From Quisquiliibacterium sp. (lineage in GTDB: Bacteria > Pseudomonadota > Gammaproteobacteria > Burkholderiales > Burkholderiaceae_E): a stretch of DNA of 8,137 nt. The notes under the pieces were generated by a model. The model had not been told where the DNA came from. It searched no databases and worked only from the letters and a program-made list of their open reading frames with translations. The position numbers and the translations under genes are program-made. How positions within the stretch are numbered: the stretch's first letter is position 1; the number at the start of each line of letters is the position of its first letter. The stretch covers positions 1-8,137 of the forward strand of contig JAURMJ010000216.1 in assembly GCA_030830765.1 (NCBI GenBank), in the 5' to 3' direction. This document shows positions 1 through 5,180 of the stretch, one piece after another.

Positions 1-368
1 AAACGCTCTGAGAGCGCGACCCAGCCAGAGACCGCACCGGGCACGGTGACCGTATCCCAGCCGATTGCCGGCATCTTTTCCTGACCTGCGAAACGCTCCG
101 GGGTCCAGGCCTGCGGCGCACGACCAGAGGCATTCAGACCATGCAGATGCTCACCGTCCCAGATCAGAGCAAACAGATCGCCGCCAATGCCGTTCATCGT
201 CGGCTCAACGACGGTCAGTGTGATCGCGGCTGCCAGTGCAGCATCGATCGCAGTACCGCCTTGCGACAGAGCGGCCAGTCCCGCCTGCGTGGCAAGGGGC
301 TGAGAGGTAGAAACCATGTTGCGCGCCATCACCGGCGAGCGAGAAGCAAAAGGAAGTGAGAAGTCCAT
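1..368 (-). CDS. Gamma-glutamyltransferase-like protein, N-terminal part only
   Basis: The first 122 residues of a gamma-glutamyltransferase (T03, Ntn-hydrolase) family protein, running off the left edge. I see MVSTSQPLATQAG (about 18-30), GGTAIDAALAAA (37-48), VVEPTMNGIGGD (53-64) and NASGRAP (79-85). These correspond to the family's conserved 'PLAtqAG...GGNAvDAA...EP..sGiGG' N-terminal block and its arginine-containing substrate-binding segment. Members cleave gamma-glutamyl bonds of glutathione and related compounds after self-processing at a conserved threonine, which would lie outside the window. No signal peptide is apparent and the 'GGD' form resembles the YwrD-like subgroup, so a cytoplasmic enzyme is more likely than a periplasmic classical Ggt (inference). 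The ATG at 368 begins just before the conserved block; its ribosome binding site is weak. It diverges from the universal stress protein gene. The family call is firm; the substrate is unknown. Confidence 0.88.
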   Translation of the reverse strand, partial: MDFSLPFASRSPVMARNMVSTSQPLATQAGLAALSQGGTAIDAALAAAITLTVVEPTMNGIGGDLFALIWDGEHLHGLNASGRAPQAWTPERFAGQEKMPAIGWDTVTVPGAVSGWVALSER

Positions 369-405
369 GTCAGATCCGGTCTGGAGATGCCAATGAGAAC
401 CCTGC

Positions 406-434
406 ACTTTAAGCGTTCGGGAGGGCATTTCCAA
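406..434 (-). promoter_or_regulatory. Possible sigma70-type promoter of the GGT-like gene
   Basis: On the minus strand a TTGGAA (434-429, -35-like) is followed after 17 bp by TAAAGT (411-406, -10-like). Each matches the consensus at four of six positions. A transcript would start near 399, about 30 nt before the ATG at 368. Position and spacing fit, but the boxes are only moderate matches. Confidence 0.35.
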
Positions 435-481
435 GCAAATTGCACGCCCTCGGACGCACGCAGCGGGATCGAATCATTCAG

Positions 482-502
482 CTCCTTTAGGAGGGCTACA
501 AT
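482..502 (+). promoter_or_regulatory. Possible -10 box with adjoining inverted repeat upstream of the usp gene
   Basis: TACAAT at 497-502 matches the -10 consensus at five of six positions, 36 nt before the ATG at 538. No good -35 box lies 16-18 bp upstream. Directly in front is a short inverted repeat, CTCCT-TT-AGGAG (482-493), which sits in the promoter spacer. A weak -35 with a dyad at this place would suit activator- or repressor-controlled expression, as is usual for stress genes, but the dyad is short and could be chance. Confidence 0.3.
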
Positions 503-537
503 GGTCAGCAACGGAAGAAAATCCATCGGAGGAGAAC

Positions 538-963
538 ATGAAAATCCTGGTCGCATCAGATGGTTCGAAGAACGCACTGCGCGCAGTCAGATACGCCGCG
601 AAACTGGACAAGCTGCTCAAGGAGCGAGGTTCGGTGACCCTGATCAGCGTCCATGACGATGCCGGATTGCGTCATGCCGAGCGGTTCGTTGGTAAGAAGG
701 CCGTGATGGACTACCTGCGTGAACTGTCTGAATCGGATCTCGCGGATGCCCGCAAAATTCTCGACAAGGCTGAGGTGCGTCACGACATGATCATTCGGGT
801 CGGCCATGTCGCTCGCGAGATCGTCAAAGCCGCCAGCAAGGGCGGCTTTGAGATGATCGTGATGGGCTCTAAAGGGCGGTCTGCGCTCGGTGATCTGATG
901 ATCGGTTCAGTTGCCTCTCGAGTCACCACAATGTCCGAGATTCCTGTGCTGCTGGTCCGTTGA
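538..963 (+). CDS. Universal stress protein, UspA family (ATP-binding type)
   Basis: A single-domain universal stress protein of 141 residues, the usual family length. It opens with a beta strand and acidic residue typical of the fold (KILVASDGS, residues 2-10). It ends with the nucleotide-binding signature G-x2-G-x9-G-S: G110, G113, G123, S124 in GSKGRSALGDLMIGS. A hydrophobic final strand follows (IPVLLVR). The intact signature predicts the ATP-binding subgroup rather than the UspA subgroup that lacks it. Such proteins dimerise in the cytoplasm and help cells survive starvation or other stress; the specific role here cannot be read from sequence. The start is well supported by CGGAGGAG a few bases before the ATG. 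A DsbA-family gene follows after about 15 bp and is probably co-transcribed. Confidence 0.93.
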   Translation: MKILVASDGSKNALRAVRYAAKLDKLLKERGSVTLISVHDDAGLRHAERFVGKKAVMDYLRELSESDLADARKILDKAEVRHDMIIRVGHVAREIVKAASKGGFEMIVMGSKGRSALGDLMIGSVASRVTTMSEIPVLLVR

Positions 964-978
964 TCGGGAATCGCCGTG

Positions 979-1641
979 ATGAGTGAACGTCTTGAACCGT
1001 TGACGATTGACGTCATCTCCGATGTTGTTTGCCCATGGTGTTACATCGGGAAGAAACAGCTTGAACAGGCCCTTGCTCTGTGGACCAGCCGCAACCCTGA
1101 CAAACCGACTCCAGTGGTCCGATGGCATCCGTTCCAATTGAACCCGACAATGCCGCCTGAAGGTATGAATCGTAGTGATTACCTGCAGGCGAAGTTCGGA
1201 GATCCGAAAGGTGGCCCTGGATACCTGCGAGTGATCGCAGCTACTGAGGCTGCCGGCTTGCCCTTCAATCCGCAGTCGATTGCTCGCCAGCCGAACACAC
1301 TGCGTGCCCATGCATTGATGGCCGCAGCCCTCGAACCACCAACACAACAGGCACTGGCGGCCGCCTTGTTCACAGCGTATTTCGTTGATGGGGTCAACAT
1401 CGGCGATCCGCAATCCCTTGCCGACATCGGCAAAGCCTGCGGACTCGACCGGGAAGCCATCGATACCGCCTTATCTACCGAGTCGCTTCAATCCGTCGGC
1501 GCGAGAGATGATCAGGTTCGGCGAATGGGTATCAGCGGCGTCCCGTTTTTCATTTTCGGCGAGAAGGTCGGTGTCTCCGGAGCACAGGGCACAGAGGCCC
1601 TACTGGACGCGATGGACAGGGTCCCTGCGCAAGCCTCATGA
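979..1641 (+). CDS. DsbA-family (FrnE-like) thiol-disulfide oxidoreductase
   Basis: A 220-residue protein of the DsbA thioredoxin-like superfamily, FrnE branch. It shows the redox motif C18-P-W-C21 after the first strand (ISDVVCPWCYIGKKQL), the family's RWHPFQLNP segment (49-57), a central helical insertion, and the cis-proline loop GISGVPFFIF with P189. No signal peptide is present, so it should act in the cytoplasm, unlike periplasmic DsbA. FrnE-type proteins work as disulfide oxidoreductases or isomerases and are sometimes annotated as 2-hydroxychromene-2-carboxylate isomerases, but the intact CXXC argues for redox activity. An in-frame GTG lies at 976 immediately before the ATG at 979; I prefer the ATG, with CGGGA at 965-969 as a weak ribosome binding site. 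The gene closely follows the universal stress protein gene, suggesting a shared transcript and a stress-related thiol role (inference). Confidence 0.9.
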   Translation: MSERLEPLTIDVISDVVCPWCYIGKKQLEQALALWTSRNPDKPTPVVRWHPFQLNPTMPPEGMNRSDYLQAKFGDPKGGPGYLRVIAATEAAGLPFNPQSIARQPNTLRAHALMAAALEPPTQQALAAALFTAYFVDGVNIGDPQSLADIGKACGLDREAIDTALSTESLQSVGARDDQVRRMGISGVPFFIFGEKVGVSGAQGTEALLDAMDRVPAQAS

Positions 1642-1690
1642 CAAAGCCATGGCTCGCGTTAGAACGCCGCTTCTGACCGCGTCCAGACAC

Positions 1691-1724
1691 CTGCAGGGTT
1701 TGGGATCGGAAAGCCCCCCTGCAG
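1691..1724. repeat. Inverted repeat between the DsbA-like and hydratase-like genes
   Basis: CTGCAGGG (1691-1698) and CCCTGCAG (1717-1724) form an 8-bp perfect dyad around an 18-nt loop in the 108-bp gap between two rightward genes. There is no T-tract after the second arm, so it is not a convincing intrinsic terminator. It might be an operator or a weak RNA hairpin; function unknown. Confidence 0.3.
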
Positions 1725-1749
1725 CCCCTAATACGTGACAGAGTCTTGA

Positions 1750-2520
1750 ATGAACCCGCAGATCCTAGAGGACCTCGCACGCCAATTGCTCTTGGCCAGA
1801 GAAAAGGAGGTGCCAGTTCGCGCACTTGACTGGCCCTCCCTGTCGACCGACGAAATCTACGCAATCCAGGATCAATGCGCCCAACAGGGCAACTGGTTCA
1901 GACAGGGCCACCCCCTTGCCTGGAAGGTCGGCAGCGCCAATCGCGATGCGCAGCCCAACTGCGCGCCTCTTCCCGATGCCGGTCTGATCCAAAGCGGCTC
2001 GACAGTGCCTCGAACGCGGCTTCCGCGACTCGGTATCGAGGCTGAGGTGGCCCTTCGCCTCGGACGTGATGTCCCGGGATCCGGGGCTCTGGGCAGCTCG
2101 CGAACAGACATTGAGGCTCTGATCGATTCGCTCTGTGTAACCATTGAGATCATCGACTCACGCTTCGTCGAAGGAGTCGACTGCCCCGCGGACAGAAAGC
2201 TCGCAGACCTGCAGGTCCATGGGGGGCTCGTCATCGGCGAACCGATTCCGTTCACCAGCAGAAACTGGGCATCCCAGCGCTGCGTTGTCTCGATCAACTC
2301 GCAAATTGTTGCTGATGTGACCGGCACCCATCCAGTCGGAGATCCGCTCTGGACGACACGCTGGTTAATTGAGCATGCCTGTCGCAGATTCGGCGCAATG
2401 CGGCGCGGCGATCTGATCACAACGGGTGCCTGGGCCGGAATCATTCCCGTCAGTCCGGGGGATTCGGTCGAGGTGCGCTTCGAGGGACTTGGTCAGGCAC
2501 AAGTTCGGCTTGCGCGCTGA
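1750..2520 (+). CDS. 2-keto-4-pentenoate hydratase / fumarylacetoacetase-family protein
   Basis: A 256-residue protein of the MhpD/fumarylacetoacetate hydrolase superfamily, near the usual length of about 260. Visible hallmarks are AWKVG (57-61, conserved lysine region), the acidic metal-binding pair IEAEVALRLG with E97 and E99, a further acidic segment EIIDSRF with E133, and the C-terminal TTGAWAGIIPVSPGDSVEV. Relatives bind Mg2+ or Mn2+ and hydrate 2-hydroxypenta-2,4-dienoate in meta-cleavage of aromatic compounds, or carry out related decarboxylase or hydrolase reactions. No other aromatic-degradation genes are nearby, so the substrate is undetermined. The start lies 108 bp after the DsbA-like gene with only a weak GAG-type ribosome binding site, so translation may be modest. 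It converges with the CLC gene; the two stop codons are about 30 bp apart. Confidence 0.88.
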   Translation: MNPQILEDLARQLLLAREKEVPVRALDWPSLSTDEIYAIQDQCAQQGNWFRQGHPLAWKVGSANRDAQPNCAPLPDAGLIQSGSTVPRTRLPRLGIEAEVALRLGRDVPGSGALGSSRTDIEALIDSLCVTIEIIDSRFVEGVDCPADRKLADLQVHGGLVIGEPIPFTSRNWASQRCVVSINSQIVADVTGTHPVGDPLWTTRWLIEHACRRFGAMRRGDLITTGAWAGIIPVSPGDSVEVRFEGLGQAQVRLAR

Positions 2521-2549
2521 CATCGCGCTGAATCAACTCGGTCAATCGG

Positions 2550-3922
2550 TCAGCGGCCTGGCGTGGCGGAATCCGCCTCGCCCACGGCTGAGCTCTCGCG
2601 CACCGTCAGCCTGGGTGCCAGTCGCCCAAGTTGGAGTTCTGCCAGCGTCGGGTACAAGGGGCGACTGACCAGACGCGAAACAGCACTGGCGATCATCGCG
2701 CTGCTCATCAGACTCAGCACAAGCGGCTGTCCACTGACCATCTCCATCACAATGATCAGCGCGGTCAGAGGGGCCTGCGTCACGGCCGCCAGAAATCCGA
2801 CCATCCCGAGGGCAATCAAAGCGGGGGGGTTCAGATATTCGGTCATCACTGCCAACTGATTTCCCAGGGCGCCGCCGATCGCCAGCGAAGGAGCAAGATC
2901 CCGGCAGGAACACCCGCCCAGGTTGTCAACCAGGTTGCAGCCGCCTTCCAAAGAACAAAGTACTCCGTGACGTCGGTATGGTTCTCCAGCATCGCTCGGG
3001 TGTGCCCGTAGCCGGTGCCGAACGTATCCCCACCGGTCAGAATGCCGAGAACCGCAACCGCCAAGCCACAGATTGCCGCAAACCAGTAAGGCGACTTTCT
3101 ACGATAGGTCTGCAGCCAGCCAGGGGAGGTGGGGTCGAGCGAATAAATAAGCAGGCGTGAAAACAGCCCGCCAGCAAGACCACAGGCCACTGCAACCAGC
3201 AACCCGGGGACGAGAAGTGACCAACTAATGCTTTCCACATGGATCACGCCAAAGTAGCTGGTGTTCCCGTGAATCGAGATTGCCACCAGACCGGCTACAA
3301 CAATGCCGGCAAGCAGCAGACCGCTGCGCCGATCCTCGGGATTTCTTGAAAGTGCCTCAATCGCGAACATGACACCACCCAGTGGCGTGTTGAAGGCTGC
3401 CGCGATACCTGCCGCCCCGCCCGCAAGGAGCAGACCGGAAGGACGGATCTGTGAGCGTTTTGAAAGAAACATTCTTGCGCTGTACATCACGCCAGCGGCA
3501 ACCAGGACCGACGGCCCCCCACGCCCCAGGGACAACCCGGCCAACAACCCGACGGTAGCCAATACAACAGTCGCAAGACTCAGCTTCAAGGAGACAAAAA
3601 GCGCCCGTTGAGCACTCGGCGTGTCCTTTGACAAGGACGCAATCACAGGGGCAATTCCGGATCCCGCTGCGCCAGGAAAGAAACTTCGGGTGATCCAGAC
3701 GATCAAGGCGGTCAACACCGGGGTGATCAGCAGTGCGAGCCATACAAAGCGGGTCTGATAGGCGAAAAACAGGTCAAAGGCCGATTCCGAAATCCAGGTG
3801 AAGCCAGCGACCGTCAGCCCCGCAAGAAGTGCAAACAGAAGGACGACCAGACGATCGCTCCAACGTCGCCAGTCCGCCAGTTCAGCTTTGATCAGCTTGA
3901 TGAAGTCGGGATTCTTGGACAT
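2550..3922 (-). pseudogene. CLC-family chloride channel/transporter, single-base frameshift
   Basis: Two overlapping frames together encode one CLC protein of about 457 residues with no C-terminal CBS domains, typical of bacterial members. The first frame (from ATG 3922) holds GSGI (87-90), GRGGPSV (133-139), AAAFNTPLGGVMFAIEA (174-190) and further hydrophobic helices up to AGVPAGI (342). The second frame resumes with APSLAIGGALGN and ends with SRPLYPTLAEL, which carries the conserved helix-R tyrosine. Between them the expected G-I-F-A-P motif reads GGGATC-TT-GCT, one base short, around 2895-2896. Apart from that the gene looks intact, so this is a recent mutation or a sequencing error. The exchanger gating glutamate (GREGP) is Gly135 and the inner proton glutamate position is Ala190, which points to a passive channel if functional (inference). 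An upstream in-frame start at 4000 adds 26 residues unlike CLC proteins and was not chosen. Left unrepaired, the product would lack its last helices. Confidence 0.85.
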
Positions 3923-3949
3923 TTCTCTGGATTCTCTATCCTGACCGAT

Positions 3950-3955
3950 ATTGTA
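3950..3955 (-). promoter_or_regulatory. Possible -10 box of the CLC gene
   Basis: On the minus strand TACAAT (3955-3950) matches the -10 consensus at five of six positions and would start a transcript near 3943, about 20 nt before the ATG at 3922. No recognisable -35 box precedes it at 16-18 bp, so support is limited. Confidence 0.25.
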
Positions 3956-4046
3956 GCGGCCGGCTTGGCACCTACATTTAGGGCACATTAAAGAAATCAC
4001 GAGGACATAACTTTATAAAGCCTGTCAAGAGGCCTTTACATTTTCT

Positions 4047-4076
4047 TTGCCATTACTCAGAAAAGTTTGTTATCCT
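4047..4076 (+). promoter_or_regulatory. Probable sigma70-type promoter of the Flp pilin gene
   Basis: TTGCCA (4047-4052, five of six -35 matches) is followed after 18 bp by TATCCT (4071-4076, four of six -10 matches) in an AT-rich stretch. The predicted transcription start is near 4082. This leaves a leader of about 36 nt to the ATG at 4119, and argues against translation starting at the TTG inside the -35 box. Confidence 0.45.
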
Positions 4077-4118
4077 CGCAACATGAGGCTAGATATAAAG
4101 GGTGATACTCAGGCACAA

Positions 4119-4301
4119 ATGCGTCCACCGGCGTTCAGGGGTGCGCGCGCCCGACAGCGTGGTGTCACTGCGATTGAGTATGCGTTGATCGCCAGCCTGA
4201 TTGCCGTCGCTGTGATAGGCGGTGTTCAGACTTTGGGATCCGAAGTGTCAAATACGTTTGGCACGGTGAGCACTGCTGTCAGCGGTGCAACCAACAATTA
4301 G
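4119..4301 (+). CDS. Flp/Fap-type pilin subunit precursor (orphan)
   Basis: A 60-residue Flp-family type IVb pilin precursor, the normal size. It has a short basic leader (RGARARQRG) and then the class III prepilin motif G-VTAIEYALIASLIAVAVIGG. The peptidase would cut after the glycine, leaving glutamate at position +5 of the mature protein, followed by a single hydrophobic helix and a small Thr/Ser/Asn-rich tail. Such subunits are processed by a TadV/CpaA-type peptidase and assembled by the Tad secretion machinery into adhesive pili. None of those genes is in the window. I chose the ATG at 4119 because of an AGG shortly upstream and the fit to family length. The ATG at 4083 would add 12 residues, has no ribosome binding site, and coincides with the predicted transcription start. 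A duplicated intrinsic terminator follows. Confidence 0.8.
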   Translation: MRPPAFRGARARQRGVTAIEYALIASLIAVAVIGGVQTLGSEVSNTFGTVSTAVSGATNN

Positions 4302-4312
4302 AGGCAGTTTGA

Positions 4313-4391
4313 AGGCACTGTGCTAGCCAACCCTCAAACAACAAGACCCGCTGACGCGGGTCTTGTTCTTTGGTGCCGGCTGAGGGACTCG
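4313..4391. repeat. 79-bp perfect direct repeat, copy 1 (partial tRNA-Thr 3' end plus terminator)
   Basis: Identical to 4461-4539. It contains an intrinsic terminator hairpin and, at 4371-4391, the last 21 nt of the minus-strand tRNA-Thr (from within the T-loop through CCA) with no 5' part. Flanking bases on both sides differ from copy 2, so the boundaries are exact. This copy cannot encode a tRNA. Confidence 0.97.
4340..4367. terminator. Bidirectional intrinsic terminator, copy 1
   Basis: A 12-bp perfect stem (4340-4351 with 4356-4367) closes a TGAC loop, with a short T-rich tail on both strands (TTCTTT rightward, GTTTG leftward). It lies about 40 bp after the Flp pilin stop and probably ends that transcript. 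The tails are shorter than in strong terminators. Confidence 0.7.
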
Positions 4392-4400
4392 CCCACACAA

Positions 4401-4451
4401 GCGCGGGCCGCCGTCCGGCTTGCAGGCCGGACGCTTTCTCGCCCCCCGCGC
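4401..4451. repeat. Nested inverted repeats between the two direct-repeat copies
   Basis: An outer dyad GCGCGGG (4401-4407) / CCCGCGC (4445-4451) encloses an inner dyad CGTCCGGC (4412-4419) / GCCGGACG (4426-4433) with a 6-nt loop. It is markedly GC-rich. The inner hairpin is followed on the plus strand by CTTTCTC, so it could also act as a weak terminator. No second copy is seen in this window. Confidence 0.7.
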
Positions 4452-4471
4452 ACAGTGCGCAGGCACTGTGC
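4450..4471. repeat. Perfect hairpin at the left edge of repeat copy 2
   Basis: GCACAGTGC (4450-4458) and GCACTGTGC (4463-4471) form a 9-bp stem with a GCAG loop. The hairpin spans the junction where the unique spacer meets the second 79-bp copy (starting at 4461). The right arm also exists in copy 1 (4315-4323), but the left arm does not. Confidence 0.75.
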
Positions 4472-4539
4472 TAGCCAACCCTCAAACAACAAGACCCGCT
4501 GACGCGGGTCTTGTTCTTTGGTGCCGGCTGAGGGACTCG
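4461..4539. repeat. 79-bp perfect direct repeat, copy 2 (inside the intact tRNA-Thr locus)
   Basis: Identical to 4313-4391, offset 148 bp. It covers the terminator downstream of tRNA-Thr and the last 21 nt of the tRNA gene itself (4519-4539). Identity ends exactly at 4539, after which this copy continues into the remainder of the intact tRNA. Confidence 0.97.
4488..4515. terminator. Bidirectional intrinsic terminator, copy 2 (tRNA-Thr terminator)
   Basis: The same 12-bp stem and 4-nt loop as copy 1 (4488-4499 with 4504-4515), beginning three bases after the encoded CCA of tRNA-Thr on the minus strand. It most likely ends the sspB-tRNA transcript. Leftward transcripts that read through meet copy 1 about 120 bp later. 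Confidence 0.75.
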
Positions 4540-4594
4540 AACCCCCGACCTTCGGTTTACAAAACCGTTGCTCTACCAACTGAGCTAAGCCGGC
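4519..4594 (-). tRNA. tRNA-Thr (anticodon TGT), CCA encoded
   Basis: The minus strand folds as a complete 76-nt cloverleaf. The acceptor stem is GCCGGCT/AGCCGGC (7 bp). The D arm is of the usual AGCTCAGTTGGTAGAGC type. The anticodon loop is TTTGTAA with anticodon TGT, the T arm has TTCGAGT, the discriminator base is A and CCA is encoded. The anticodon decodes ACN threonine codons, mainly ACA. The base pair at the top of the anticodon stem (27-43) is an A-A mismatch. The gene starts 13 bp after the sspB stop codon on the same strand, so it is probably processed from that transcript. Confidence 0.96.
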
Positions 4595-4607
4595 CAATAC
4601 TTGAATG

Positions 4608-5135
4608 CTACTTGATTCTGGTCAGCTTGGGCCTGCCGGGACCCGATGGCGTAGGCGGTTCATCGCCGGTATCTGCCCGACTGTCGGCAGCCTTTGAAGC
4701 GCCACGGGATGGCACCGCTGAGAGAACCGCCTGCCCCTGCCTGACGCCAGCCCCAGGCGCACTGTCCTGAGGCTGATCGCCATCGGGAGAATCGGACTCC
4801 GATGGCGCGATCACCGCAGGCGCCTTGGGGACCTCGAACGCCATGCCCTGCCCGTTCTCCGCGGCATAGATGGCCGTGACATTTTCGATCGGAATCGAAA
4901 TCTGCCTGGCGATCTGATTGAAACGCGCCTCGAATTCGATCAGGTCATTGCCCAATTGCAGGTGATTGGTTGCATCGCTCGATACATTCAGCACAATCTC
5001 CCCTCCTCTGACGAACTCACGCGGCACAACAGTTCTGTCATCGACGGCCACCGCCAAATAGGGGCGATAGCCATTGTCGACGCACCATTCGTGGATCGCA
5101 CGGATCAGGTAGGGCTTTGTCGAGGTCTCAGACAT
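4608..5135 (-). CDS. sspB: ClpXP protease specificity-enhancing factor SspB
   Basis: A 175-residue SspB. The N-terminal substrate-binding domain (about 1-110) is clear: STKPYLIRAIHEWCVDNGY, VPREFVRGGEIVLNVS, LIEFEARFNQIARQI and IYAAENGQGMAFEVP are the recognisable family segments. A flexible Ala/Pro/Ser/Asp-rich linker follows and ends in GRPKLTRIK, matching the C-terminal ClpX-binding tail of SspB (GRPxLRxVK type). The dimer binds the ssrA tag of proteins released from stalled ribosomes and tethers them to the ClpX ATPase for degradation in the cytoplasm. The ATG at 5135 fits the family N-terminus; an in-frame GTG at 5144 is an alternative. The ribosome binding site is weak. The gene sits 45 bp after sspA, its usual partner, and 13 bp before tRNA-Thr. 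Confidence 0.95.
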   Translation of the reverse strand: MSETSTKPYLIRAIHEWCVDNGYRPYLAVAVDDRTVVPREFVRGGEIVLNVSSDATNHLQLGNDLIEFEARFNQIARQISIPIENVTAIYAAENGQGMAFEVPKAPAVIAPSESDSPDGDQPQDSAPGAGVRQGQAVLSAVPSRGASKAADSRADTGDEPPTPSGPGRPKLTRIK

Positions 5136-5149
5136 ACTCGTCACACGAT

Positions 5150-5173
5150 GCCGGGGCCCCTTGAGGCTCCGGC
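5150..5173. repeat. Hairpin in the sspA-sspB spacer
   Basis: On the minus strand the 45-nt spacer holds a GC-rich hairpin: GCCGGAGCC pairs with the GGCCCCGGC segment around a TCAAGG-like loop, with one A-C mismatch. There is no T-tract, so it is not an intrinsic terminator. It may slow translation of sspB or mark RNA processing (inference). Confidence 0.35.
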
Positions 5174-5180
5174 TTCGATA

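Noticed and set aside
2889..2900. Programmed ribosomal frameshift in the CLC gene
   Set aside because: The sequence GGGATCTTGCTCC lacks a slippery heptamer and CLC genes are not known to use recoding, so a deletion or read error is simpler.
2550..3922. CLC-F type fluoride/proton antiporter
   Set aside because: That branch keeps the gating glutamate and replaces the GSG serine; here the serine is kept and the glutamate is lost.
3966..3981. Sigma54-like TGGCAC element upstream of the pilin gene
   Set aside because: The -24-like half is present but the -12 position reads TTTAG without the required GC.
3923..4000. Extension of the CLC N-terminus by 26 residues to the start at 4000
   Set aside because: The added residues, with several cysteines, do not resemble CLC N-termini and include the likely promoter region; MSKNPDFIKLIKAELADW looks like a normal start.
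4011..4028. Perfect TTGACA on the minus strand next to the palindrome CTTTATAAAG
   Set aside because: No -10-like hexamer lies 16-18 bp downstream, so I do not call a promoter; the 10-bp palindrome is short and AT-rich.
4334..4597. An 87-codon open frame on the minus strand covering the tRNA and both repeats
   Set aside because: It runs through an intact tRNA, a terminator and the duplication. Its 'LAQLVEQRF...VGGSSPSAG'-like text is the well-known false protein read from a tRNA sequence.
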